A stretch of 64,000 nucleotides of DNA from Bacteroides sp. CAG:927 (GTDB lineage Bacteria > Bacteroidota > Bacteroidia > Bacteroidales > Muribaculaceae): positions 1 through 64,000 of the forward strand of contig HF985626.1 of the NCBI GenBank assembly GCA_000431155.1, given 5' to 3'. The notes below the pieces were generated by a model, which made no database searches, was not told the origin of the DNA, and saw only the letters and a list, made by a program, of their open reading frames with translations. Every line of letters starts with the position of its first letter. The first letter of the stretch is position 1. Of this stretch, positions 47,377 to 55,692 are shown piece by piece. The position numbers and the translations under genes are program-made.

Positions 47377-48335
47377 AAGTCAAGTGCTTTTTTCAGCTCG
47401 GGATGTCGGGTCACGAGCGAATTGATGAGATTGATAGTATCATCGCGAAATTTAAACGCAGCTTCATCGGACATGTTGATTGGATGATGTGCGGCGCGTA
47501 GTGTGAGGCGGAGAGCCTGCTGCGAAAGTTCTATTGTGTCATTGCTGAAAAATGATTGTGCGAATATATCATAGATGTAATCAATGGCCACTTCCGAAGG
47601 GTGCTTCATGTCGGAGGCATAAAAGCGATAGGAGCGCAAATCGTCCATCATGATTTCGTAAGAAGGAAAATAGATTACATTGTTATGGTTCTGAACTGCC
47701 TGCTCGCATGCAAGAAGGAGTGTGGATTTGCTTAGCTGGTTGCCATGCGCGCCATCGGCAAGGTGTCGAATGGGGCTGACAGTAAGGATAATCCGTATAT
47801 TGGGGTTGATGTATTGGAGTATGGTAATGATGTCATGGAGATGGGCGGCGCAGGTTTCAACGCTCATTCTTGTGCGTGTGAAGAGCGATGCCGGTTGTTT
47901 CTGGCAATTTGCCACCACTTGTCCGGTGGAGTCAAGCGTAAAGACCCAAGCTGTTCCCAATGTGATGCATGCTACTGTGGCCTGTTTAAGAAACTCATGC
48001 GCACGGGTCAGGTGCGTGTTGAGCTTTTCAAGCATGAGGCCGCGGTCAAGGCTATTGAGCTTGGTATGGCAGTCATAGCTGAACCATAGGCCATCGGCGC
48101 CCTGATGAATCTGTTCGGCAGTGAACAGACGGTTAGCAGCGATGCGCTCTATGGCAGAATGTATTGAAGCGGGGTTGTAAAGCGTTCCAAACGGGTTGGC
48201 TGCAACGGCAAACATGCGGTCGCGCAGTCGGGAGCTTATATTATCGGTAAAGCATGAGCCCAGCATTATAATCCTGTCGTGGTGGCTTATAAGGCCAGAG
48301 TAAGGAAGCGGCTGTATTTCAGTGCGAAATTTCAT
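47373..48335 (-). CDS. GSCFA-domain protein
   Basis: A 320-residue soluble protein named for its GSCFTDN motif (about 26-32: IIMLGSCFTDNISSRL). The first Ser-containing block resembles SGNH hydrolases. ILTVSPIRHLADGAHGNQLSKSTL and FYASDMKHPSEVAIDYIYD provide the later blocks, with Asp/His candidates. Activity is not established to my knowledge. It lies between porE (16 bases upstream) and murF-alr (overlap) on the minus strand. Confidence 0.9.
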   Translation of the reverse strand: MKFRTEIQPLPYSGLISHHDRIIMLGSCFTDNISSRLRDRMFAVAANPFGTLYNPASIHSAIERIAANRLFTAEQIHQGADGLWFSYDCHTKLNSLDRGLMLEKLNTHLTRAHEFLKQATVACITLGTAWVFTLDSTGQVVANCQKQPASLFTRTRMSVETCAAHLHDIITILQYINPNIRIILTVSPIRHLADGAHGNQLSKSTLLLACEQAVQNHNNVIYFPSYEIMMDDLRSYRFYASDMKHPSEVAIDYIYDIFAQSFFSNDTIELSQQALRLTLRAAHHPINMSDEAAFKFRDDTINLINSLVTRHPELKKALDL

Positions 48336-48351
48336 GCCTTAAAGGTGTGAA

Positions 48352-50316
48352 TCAATACATGTTGTAGTCCACCGAGAGCACTTGGAATTCGGTTCGGCGG
48401 TTCACTTGGTCGGCAGCTTCGCGGTCGGCCTCTTCCGGGAGTGCAAGGATGTATTCTTCGGTGAGAACATCACCCTCTTTGAATTGGGGATATAATCGCG
48501 CCACACGCTTTGTGACGGTTTTTGGGCGCGATTTACCGTACCCCTGATACTGGAGCCTGTCAGGTGCAATTCCGGCGGCTATGAGGTAGTCTATCACAGA
48601 TTTGGCGCGTCGCTGCGATAGGTCAATGTTGTATTCCTCGGTGCCTATACGGTCAGTGTGCGATGCCATTTCTATGGTTATATGCGGATTGTCTTTGAGC
48701 AGCTGTACAAGTTCGTCAAGGGCCTGCGTTGATTCGGGACGCAAGGTGGCCTTGTCAAAGTCGTAAAAAATATTCTCCACAATGTTGGGTTTGGAAAGAG
48801 ATGCAAGCATGAAGTCAACTTCATATTCAGCATCTAAGGCGGCGGTGTCGGCAGTGAACTGCTGGCGTGCGTTGAGGTATCCCTTAGCGCCTGCCATCAT
48901 GACATAGCTGACACCTCTTTGAAGCGGGAAAGAGAATGAGCCGTCGGGACGGGCAGCAGTTTTCTGAATGGTGCCGTCATTGCCCACAATGCGTATTACA
49001 GCGTTTGGCACCGGTTCTTCATCCACATCCATCACCCAGCCCGAGAGATTGATTTTGAGGTCGGGAAGCTCAAATGAGAACAAGTGGTCGTAGCCACGAC
49101 CATCGCCTCGGTTGGAGCTGAAATAACCGGTATTGGCTTTATGCGGATTGTAAGTCATGCCAAAATCGTCGGCGTTGGAGTTGAGGGGGGCACCCATGTT
49201 GCTTACTATCCAGTTGCCATCGGGCTGCAGAGTTGCGCGGAAAAGGTCAAGACCGCCCATACCGGGATGTCCGTTGGATGAGAATATGAGTATGCTGTCG
49301 CTTACTACATAAGGAAAGACATCATCGCCCGGAGTGTTGATCTGTTCTCCAAGGTTTTCAAGAGATCCGGCACGTTCCTGAAGGTCAATGCGCCACAGGT
49401 CTTTGCCACCGAATCCGGGCATGTCGCTTGAGAAATAAAGGTACTTGCCGTCAGGACTGACAGAGGGATGGCCGAAACTTGAAATAGTGTCGGCTGTTAT
49501 TTCTAATTTTACCGGTTTGGACCATGATGCATCGCTGCGCGAGGAGGTGTATATTTCAACACCGGTGTTTCTGTCGGGCATGCGTCTTGCCACGGTAAGG
49601 TACATGGTGCTGCCATCGGGGGAGAAGCTCGCTATACCTTCGTCCATGTCGGAGTTGAGCTCTCCTTCCACGGCTTCGGGTCTGAGCCATTCGCCACGCT
49701 CATTTTTGCGTGCCATCCAAATGTCGCTTTTTTTCATGCCGGTGATTTCACTGCGTTTCTCGCCAACCACTTTTTCATTGGTGGTGGTGAAATACAGAAT
49801 CTCGTCATTGAACATGGGAGAGAAATCGGAGCGTCGGGAATTAAACAGCTTGGCTGATTTTACTATGTAGCGGTTGGGGTTGGCGCGGAGACTGTCGGCA
49901 ATCAGGGCACCTTTGAGGCCGTTGATGGCTGTTGAGGAGCGTGGGTTCTGCATCAGATATTCCTGATATGCACGTATGGCCTGTGAATACTTGCCGTCGG
50001 CATGTAGCATTTGGGCCAGATAGAGTTGTGCAAGAGTGTCGGGATAACCGTAGCGAATGGCATTCTGATAAGCTGCGGCTGCACGAGCGCTCTGGCTGAG
50101 CATGCGATGAGCGTTGGCCATTTTGAATGCAACTTCGCCACGCAAAGGACGGTCGGCTTTCTTGGTGAGCTTATTGTAGATTTTGCGATAGGTCTTGGAT
50201 GCGTCGTAGTATTCGCCGCGAGCCATCTGCTCATCGGCGGTGGCGAGTTTAGGACCTCGGCAACCAGTGACAGTCAGGCATATAACGGCAATTATAAGTA
50301 ACAGTTTATTTCTCAT
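48352..50316 (-). CDS. porE: PorE-like T9SS outer-membrane lipoprotein
   Basis: A 654-residue lipoprotein with lipobox VTGC (Cys at about residue 19). Domain order is TPR repeats (about 25-145), a PD40-type beta-propeller (about 165-420, SPDGSTMYLTVARR, SPDGKYLYFSSD), a carboxypeptidase-regulatory-like sandwich (about 425-510) and an OmpA peptidoglycan-binding domain (about 515-650: NIFYDFDKATLRPESTQALD, ASHTDRIGTEEYNIDLSQRRA). This is the architecture of PorE of the type IX secretion system, which ties the secretion machinery to peptidoglycan. I assign porE by architecture; other OmpA-propeller proteins share parts of it. It is the first gene of the porE-GSCFA-murF/alr unit. Confidence 0.82.
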   Translation of the reverse strand: MRNKLLLIIAVICLTVTGCRGPKLATADEQMARGEYYDASKTYRKIYNKLTKKADRPLRGEVAFKMANAHRMLSQSARAAAAYQNAIRYGYPDTLAQLYLAQMLHADGKYSQAIRAYQEYLMQNPRSSTAINGLKGALIADSLRANPNRYIVKSAKLFNSRRSDFSPMFNDEILYFTTTNEKVVGEKRSEITGMKKSDIWMARKNERGEWLRPEAVEGELNSDMDEGIASFSPDGSTMYLTVARRMPDRNTGVEIYTSSRSDASWSKPVKLEITADTISSFGHPSVSPDGKYLYFSSDMPGFGGKDLWRIDLQERAGSLENLGEQINTPGDDVFPYVVSDSILIFSSNGHPGMGGLDLFRATLQPDGNWIVSNMGAPLNSNADDFGMTYNPHKANTGYFSSNRGDGRGYDHLFSFELPDLKINLSGWVMDVDEEPVPNAVIRIVGNDGTIQKTAARPDGSFSFPLQRGVSYVMMAGAKGYLNARQQFTADTAALDAEYEVDFMLASLSKPNIVENIFYDFDKATLRPESTQALDELVQLLKDNPHITIEMASHTDRIGTEEYNIDLSQRRAKSVIDYLIAAGIAPDRLQYQGYGKSRPKTVTKRVARLYPQFKEGDVLTEEYILALPEEADREAADQVNRRTEFQVLSVDYNMY

Positions 50317-50362
50317 AAGTATATAACGGCGCAGTAAAGTTTATATTTTGCACATGCAACTG

Positions 50363-50393
50363 CAAAGTTAAAGAAAATAGCAATAACATCAAA
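50363..50393 (-). promoter_or_regulatory. Promoter of the porE unit
   Basis: On the minus strand TTTG (50393-50390), a 19-base spacer and TAACTTTG (50370-50363) match the full consensus, 46 bases before the porE ATG. Confidence 0.6.
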
Positions 50394-50399
50394 TTTTTG

Positions 50400-50407
50400 T
50401 ATTTTTG
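50400..50407 (+). promoter_or_regulatory. -7 element for the PNPOx-fold gene
   Basis: TATTTTTG matches TAnnTTTG, 35 bases before the ATG at 50443. It overlaps the upstream side of the divergent porE promoter. No spaced TTG is evident. Confidence 0.45.
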
Positions 50408-50442
50408 TGGTATGCAGGCATAATATTTATAATGGAATATAT

Positions 50443-50922
50443 ATGAGAGCGATGAGAAAATCGGCCAGACAGCGCGATGCGCAGTGGGCCATGGAGGTGT
50501 TTGACAAGGCACCATTTGTTACGGTAAGTATGGTGCGTCCTGACGGAACACCGTACGGGTTGCCTTTGTCGCTGGTACGCAAGGGTGATGTTTTTTATTT
50601 TCACTGTGCGGGGGAAGGCGAGAAGATTGACTGCATCATGCATCACCCCGTGGTCAGTCTTTCGGCAGTAAGCCGCTGTACTCCGGTTTATGAAGAGGAG
50701 AAGAAGAATTTTACCGAGCATTATCATTCGGCCATAGCTATAGGCACAGCTGCTATAGTCGAAAACAATAATGAGAAAACAGAGGCATTGAAGTTGCTCT
50801 GTCAACGCTTTTTGCCAAAATACATGGAGCATTTTGATGAAGCGATTGCCCGCAGTCTGTCTATCACCACCGTGGTGAGAATCACACTTTCTGAACCTCC
50901 TGTGGGAAAATGTAAACCGTAA
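50443..50922 (+). CDS. Pyridoxamine 5'-phosphate oxidase-fold (NimA-like) protein
   Basis: A 159-residue flavin split-barrel protein. The pattern FVTVSMVRPDGTPYGLPLSLVRKGDVFYFHCAGEGEKIDCIMHHPVVSLSAVS contains the typical PNPOx-like strands. The later HYHSAIAIGTAAIVEN segment also fits. This group includes Nim nitroimidazole reductases, but this gene cannot be called a resistance gene from sequence alone. An in-frame start three codons downstream is possible. The spacer 50923-50986 after it holds a low-complexity stretch and the convergent terminator. Confidence 0.85.
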   Translation: MRAMRKSARQRDAQWAMEVFDKAPFVTVSMVRPDGTPYGLPLSLVRKGDVFYFHCAGEGEKIDCIMHHPVVSLSAVSRCTPVYEEEKKNFTEHYHSAIAIGTAAIVENNNEKTEALKLLCQRFLPKYMEHFDEAIARSLSITTVVRITLSEPPVGKCKP

Positions 50923-50986
50923 GTAATCGGAAAGGGAAAATCCGATTACTTAGAGATGCAGTGGTGAAAAACATACTTATCAACAC

Positions 50987-51020
50987 AAAAAAAGGCGACC
51001 TGTTGTAAGGCCGCCCTTTT
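50987..51020 (-). terminator. Terminator of the TPR/OmpA-like lipoprotein gene
   Basis: An imperfect stem (GGCGACC near 50994-51000 with GGCCGCC near 51009-51015, one bulge) with outer A-T pairs. On the minus strand it is followed by a seven-T run. Confidence 0.65.
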
Positions 51021-51039
51021 ATTATGGGTTGAATGATAA

Positions 51040-52728
51040 TCAGTTGATGGCGCTGCCAAGGTTGAATTTGGCAAATTCAAGGTCGTTGAGAGCCTTGTTT
51101 GCAAGAGAATCGTCAAGCTTGATGGCTTTGCGAAGGTTGGTCATCACTTTGTCAGCGTTGTTGGTGCGGGCGCCAAGTACAGCGTTGAGGTAGTAGGTGG
51201 TGGCATCGGGGTTCGCAACGGCTTCAAGAGTGCGATTGGCGGTGCTGTAGTCCTTGGTAAGAATCTGAGCAAGGGCAGCATTGTTGGTCTTGGCAGAGCC
51301 GAAGGCTTTCACTGCAGCGGGATAGTCACCCTGCTGGAGGTAGTAAACACCCATGGCTTCACCGGCTTCGGGAAGACCGGCTGCAGAGCCGAGGCTGTTG
51401 GCAGCTGCACGGTAATCTTTGTTGAGAAGTGATACAAGACCACGGTTCATGTTTACCTCAGAGCTTTCGGGAGCGCGTTTGGCAGCCTGATTGAAGCTTG
51501 CAAGAGCAGCCTCGTAATCCTTGTTGATGTACTGAGTCATGCCAAGGTTGTTGTAACCACGATAATCGTTGGGATATAAGCGGGTAACATCCTGATAGAT
51601 GGCTTTCTTGCGATTGTTGTCGTTGGTGAGAGTTGCGGCATAAAGGAGCTCGTCAACAGTGAGGGCAGAGGGGTTGTTCTCGGCCAGACGGGCAATCTCT
51701 TCATCGCTCTTGCCTATTACGTTGACAGAAGCGGTGATGCGAGAATAACGGAGCTGCGGAAGAATCTCGTCAGCGAGGACTTCAAATACAGAAGCGAAGT
51801 TGCGGATTTCTTTTTCGCGCTGTTCGGGGTCTTTGTACATTGACAGAACGCTAAGAATAAGATCCTTGTCCTGAATGTTGCTTTGGCCTACGAGTTTCTG
51901 GAAGCCTTCCCAGTCTTCGGGAGTGAACTGTGCGGTGAGCTCGCCGAATTCAGTGATTTTATCTTTCTTAAGCTGGTTCTGAAGGTAAGCGCTTGTGTTT
52001 TTCTCGCGGTTCTCGGCCAAACGGGTGTTGAGGTCAAGAGAACCTTCGGGAGAAGCATAAGAGGAGATGTTGATTTCCTCAATCACGCGGGAAGAATCAG
52101 CATTGGCAGCGTTGAGGTTCTTGTTGAAGTCAGCCACAGCCTGAGATTTAAGCTCGCTCTGGCGCAGGTTGGCCTGATTGATAAGGAAGCGGATGTCAGC
52201 GCTGTATTTTTCATTGATGATACGCTGGAACTTGTCGGCTGCGAGAGCGGGGTTAACGGTAGCGGCATCGGCCATAGTAGCGGTTGCAATCACACCGTCG
52301 GCCACTTTTACGCGGGGAAGAACGTACTGTTTGTTGCCCTGCTTGACATTGAAAGCAAGGTAAAGCTCGCTCTTGAGCATGTCGGGCTGGTAAGCATAGC
52401 TTACAGGAACTGTGAGCTGACCGCCATTTTCGTAGCTTACAACGGGATCGTTGCCACGAACTTTCTCACCCTGATAGGTGACAGGTGCGCCCATTGATTC
52501 CTGCCCTGCGTAAACCAGAACGGGGGTTATGGTGACAGCAGCGTTTTTCTTGAAGAACTTGGAGGGAACATTGCCGCTCACAGTGGCGGGAACCTGTTCG
52601 CCTACCACTTCCAAGGGGTTGGGGTTAGTAGAAAAATAGTCGGCTTTGAAAGGGTTCATCTTACCATTACAGCTGGAAAGAAGCACTACACCGGCCATCA
52701 TTAATGAATAGCAAATACTCTTACTCAT
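51040..52728 (-). CDS. TPR and OmpA-like lipoprotein
   Basis: A 562-residue lipoprotein with signal MSKSICYSLMMAGVVLLSSC (Cys20). After a beta-rich N-terminal part, an OmpA-C-like segment near residues 210-260 reads INISSYASPEGSLDLNTRLAENR, a peptidoglycan-associated pattern. The C-terminal third is TPR repeats (YRGYNNLGMTQYINKDYEAALASFNQAAKRAPE and following). Similar proteins are abundant outer-membrane lipoproteins in Bacteroidales. Its partner is unknown. It is monocistronic between a -7 element and a terminator. Confidence 0.85.
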   Translation of the reverse strand: MSKSICYSLMMAGVVLLSSCNGKMNPFKADYFSTNPNPLEVVGEQVPATVSGNVPSKFFKKNAAVTITPVLVYAGQESMGAPVTYQGEKVRGNDPVVSYENGGQLTVPVSYAYQPDMLKSELYLAFNVKQGNKQYVLPRVKVADGVIATATMADAATVNPALAADKFQRIINEKYSADIRFLINQANLRQSELKSQAVADFNKNLNAANADSSRVIEEINISSYASPEGSLDLNTRLAENREKNTSAYLQNQLKKDKITEFGELTAQFTPEDWEGFQKLVGQSNIQDKDLILSVLSMYKDPEQREKEIRNFASVFEVLADEILPQLRYSRITASVNVIGKSDEEIARLAENNPSALTVDELLYAATLTNDNNRKKAIYQDVTRLYPNDYRGYNNLGMTQYINKDYEAALASFNQAAKRAPESSEVNMNRGLVSLLNKDYRAAANSLGSAAGLPEAGEAMGVYYLQQGDYPAAVKAFGSAKTNNAALAQILTKDYSTANRTLEAVANPDATTYYLNAVLGARTNNADKVMTNLRKAIKLDDSLANKALNDLEFAKFNLGSAIN

Positions 52729-52791
52729 AAATAATATGATTTGAAACTTGAATAAATTAACTATATCGTATCAACATACTGATATACGATA

Positions 52792-52799
52792 CAAAGGTA
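52792..52799 (-). promoter_or_regulatory. -7 element for the TPR/OmpA-like lipoprotein
   Basis: The minus strand reads TACCTTTG, 64 bases upstream of the ATG. The -33 region has no good TTG. Confidence 0.45.
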
Positions 52800-52905
52800 T
52801 TCAAAAAATTGCTGATTTGCCACATGTTTTTTGAAAAAAATTCGCAGTAAAGTTGTAAAGCGATATTTGTGGGTGCGTTATGGTGATATTGTGGAAGTGA
52901 ATTGT

Positions 52906-52913
52906 TATTTTTG
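52906..52913 (+). promoter_or_regulatory. -7 element for speA-truA
   Basis: TATTTTTG matches TAnnTTTG and ends 34 bases before the speA ATG. The rest of the divergent spacer 52729-52947 shows no riboswitch-like structure. Confidence 0.45.
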
Positions 52914-52947
52914 CACTCATTATCCATACAAAATTATTCGTAACCAA

Positions 52948-54846
52948 ATGAGAAAATGGCGTATTGAAGACAGCGCGGAACTGTACAATATAAACGGTTG
53001 GGGACTGAAGTATTTCTCCATCAATGACAAAGGTCACGTGCAGGTGACTCCGAAGGTGGGGTATGCATCGGTAGATATCAAGGAACTTATGGACGAACTG
53101 CAGGTGCGCGATGTCACTGCTCCACTGTTGCTTCGTTTTCCTGATATTCTTGACAACCGTATTGAGAAAATATCGCGATGCTTCAAGCAAGCTGCTGAGG
53201 AATATAATTATCAGGCTCAGAATTTTTTGATTTATCCCATCAAAGTGAACCAGATGCGTCCGGTGGTGGAAGAGATTGTGAGCCATGGCAAAAAATTCAA
53301 TATAGGTCTGGAGGCAGGCTCAAAGCCTGAGCTTCATGCCGTTCTTGCCACCAACATAGCCGAGAATGCATTAATCATATGCAACGGTTATAAAGACGAG
53401 AGTTTTGTGGAGCTGGCTCTTCTTGCCCAAAAGATGGGACGCCGCATATTTCTTGTCGTGGAGAAGCTGAATGAGCTGGATCTTATAGCAAGTGTGGCAA
53501 AGCGCATAGGGATAAAGCCCAATGTGGGCATACGTATAAAACTTTCATCGTCCGGTTCCGGAAAATGGGAAGAGAGCGGCGGTGACCAGTCAAAATTCGG
53601 ATTGAACTCCACAGAGTTGCTCCAAGCTCTTGATTTTCTAAAGAAGAAAGGTATGTCGGAGTGCCTGCGGCTGATACATTTTCATATCGGCAGCCAAGTT
53701 ACCAAGATACGCCTTATCAAGAACGCATTGCGTGAGGCTATGCAATTTTATGTGCAGCTGTCATCACTCGGATTCAATATTGACTTCGTGGATATAGGCG
53801 GAGGTCTCGGAGTGGATTATGACGGTACACGAAATGCATCTTCCGAAAGCTCCATGAACTACAGTATTCAGGAATATGCCAACGATGCTGTGTCGGCACT
53901 GGTGGATGTGTGCGAAAAGAACAACATACCCCAGCCCAACATAATAACCGAGAGCGGTCGCTCGCTCACGGCCCATCATTCGGTGCTGATTTTTGAAGTG
54001 CTGGAAACTACTTCATTGCCTGTATGGAAGGACAATGAGGAGATTGCTCCGGATGCGCATGAGCTGCTTCGTGAGCTGTACACTATCTGGGACCGCCTTG
54101 ACCAGCCTCGGTTGTTTGAAAGCTGGCATGACGCATTGCAGATACGTGAGGAGGCTCTGGATTTGTTCAGCCTTGGAATGCTTGACCTTAACACACGTGC
54201 GCAGATTGAGAAACTTTTCTGGTCAGTGGCACGTGAGGTAGGGGAGATGGCAAATGAGATGAAACATGCGCCCGAGGAATTGCGTAAAATATCAAAAATG
54301 ATTCCTGACAAGTATTTCTGCAACTTCTCACTGTTTCAATCACTGCCGGATTCATGGGCGATAGACCAGTTGTTCCCGATTATCCCGATCAGCAGGCTTG
54401 ACGAGCGGCCCGACCGCACATGCACCATTCAGGACATTACCTGCGACAGCGACGGCAAGATAGCCAATTTCATAACATCCCACGGCACTTCCAATGCATT
54501 GCCCGTACACTCCATAAAACGTGATGAACCGTATTATATAGGTGTGTTCCTTGTGGGAGCATATCAGGAGATACTCGGAGACATGCACAACCTGTTCGGC
54601 GACACCAATGCAGTGCATATATCGGTTTATAAGGACCGTTATGAAATAGACCGTATAATAGACGGTGAAACTGTGGCAGAGGTGCTTGATTACGTGGAAT
54701 TCAATCCCAAGAAGCTGGTGCGAAATGTGGAAACATGGGTTACTGCTTCAATGAAAGCCGGGCGAATAACTCCGGAAGAGGGAAGAGAGTTCCTGAGCAA
54801 CTACCGCTCAGGCCTGTATGGTTATACCTATCTGGAGAATGATTGA
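52948..54846 (+). CDS. speA: Biosynthetic arginine decarboxylase
   Basis: A 632-residue PLP enzyme converting arginine to agmatine for polyamine synthesis. The PLP-lysine motif FLIYPIKVNQMRPVVEEI lies near residue 95. IHFHIGSQVTKI, VDIGGGLGVDYDG (PLP-phosphate loop) and the C-terminal CTIQDITCDSDGKIANF (active-site Cys/Asp) follow in the order of SpeA. The start at 52948 is used because residues encoded upstream would fall in the promoter region and lack family similarity. Its stop shares a base with truA (TGATG). Confidence 0.96.
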   Translation: MRKWRIEDSAELYNINGWGLKYFSINDKGHVQVTPKVGYASVDIKELMDELQVRDVTAPLLLRFPDILDNRIEKISRCFKQAAEEYNYQAQNFLIYPIKVNQMRPVVEEIVSHGKKFNIGLEAGSKPELHAVLATNIAENALIICNGYKDESFVELALLAQKMGRRIFLVVEKLNELDLIASVAKRIGIKPNVGIRIKLSSSGSGKWEESGGDQSKFGLNSTELLQALDFLKKKGMSECLRLIHFHIGSQVTKIRLIKNALREAMQFYVQLSSLGFNIDFVDIGGGLGVDYDGTRNASSESSMNYSIQEYANDAVSALVDVCEKNNIPQPNIITESGRSLTAHHSVLIFEVLETTSLPVWKDNEEIAPDAHELLRELYTIWDRLDQPRLFESWHDALQIREEALDLFSLGMLDLNTRAQIEKLFWSVAREVGEMANEMKHAPEELRKISKMIPDKYFCNFSLFQSLPDSWAIDQLFPIIPISRLDERPDRTCTIQDITCDSDGKIANFITSHGTSNALPVHSIKRDEPYYIGVFLVGAYQEILGDMHNLFGDTNAVHISVYKDRYEIDRIIDGETVAEVLDYVEFNPKKLVRNVETWVTASMKAGRITPEEGREFLSNYRSGLYGYTYLEND

Positions 54847-55589
54847 TGCATAGATATTTCATGCGACTTGCTTACCGTGGCGAGCCGTTTCACGGATGGC
54901 AATACCAGCCCAATGCCATAAGCGTGCAGCAGGTGCTGGAGGAATGTCTCAGCACTGTATTGCGCACTGAGGTGAAAATAACGGGCGCGGGTCGTACTGA
55001 CACGGGTGTAAACGCGAGGATGATGGTGGCACACTTTGATATGGAGCACCGGCTTGATGATCCGAAACGCCTTGTGAATGCACTTAACTCTATAGTGGGG
55101 AAAGATATAGCGGTGTATGGCATATCTCCGGTGCATGCGGATGCGCATGCACGATTTGATGCCATATCGCGTACCTATCATTATTATGCGGTAAGTGAGA
55201 AATCGCCGTTTTTCTATCCGTTGTCGTGGAAGGCTCCGGCCAACCTTGATTATGCGGCGATGAACCGTGCCGCCAAACATTTGCTTGACACGGAAGATTT
55301 CACATCGTTTGCCAAACTTCACACCGATACCAAGACCAATATCTGCAAGGTGACTGAGGCCGAATGGCGCGAAGTGCCGGGCGGCCATGTGTTTGTGATC
55401 AGTGCGGACCGGTTTCTGCGCAATATGGTGCGTGCTGTTGTGGGCACGCTCGTGGATGTGGGCAGAGGCAAGCTGAGTGAGCAGCAGTTCAAGGATATTA
55501 TAGAAAGGCGCGACAGATGTGCGGCAGGCACTTCCATGCCACCGCAGGCACTATATCTATGGGATGTAAAATATCCATACGAGATATAA
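54846..55589 (+). CDS. truA: tRNA pseudouridine synthase A
   Basis: A 247-residue enzyme making pseudouridine at tRNA positions 38-40. The catalytic Asp is in GAGRTDTGVNARMMVAHF (about residue 51). Other family blocks are LAYRGEPFHGWQYQP, RTYHYY and ISADRFLRNMVRAVVGTLVDVG. It is translationally coupled to speA and ends at a strong bidirectional terminator. Confidence 0.96.
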   Translation: MHRYFMRLAYRGEPFHGWQYQPNAISVQQVLEECLSTVLRTEVKITGAGRTDTGVNARMMVAHFDMEHRLDDPKRLVNALNSIVGKDIAVYGISPVHADAHARFDAISRTYHYYAVSEKSPFFYPLSWKAPANLDYAAMNRAAKHLLDTEDFTSFAKLHTDTKTNICKVTEAEWREVPGGHVFVISADRFLRNMVRAVVGTLVDVGRGKLSEQQFKDIIERRDRCAAGTSMPPQALYLWDVKYPYEI

Positions 55590-55609
55590 AACAGACAAGA
55601 GATAAAAGG

Positions 55610-55658
55610 AAAGCTCCTGAAAGTCAATAGAGAAAACTTTCAGGAGCTTTGTTGTTTT
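55610..55658. terminator. Bidirectional terminator between truA and GH20
   Basis: A perfect 15-base-pair stem (AAAGCTCCTGAAAGT at 55610-55624 with 55636-55650) followed by GTTGTTTT. It lies between convergent genes. Confidence 0.88.
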
Positions 55659-55692
55659 AAGCTTGCTATGACAGCATGCGTAAGAGGGAATA

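Noticed and set aside
50443..50922. Nim-type nitroimidazole resistance gene
   Set aside because: Only the broad PNPOx fold is visible. Close similarity to known Nim proteins cannot be judged here, so the name was not assigned.
52831..52947. Upstream extension of speA
   Set aside because: The extra 39 residues overlap the promoter region and do not resemble the SpeA N terminus, which starts at MRKWRIEDSAELYNING.
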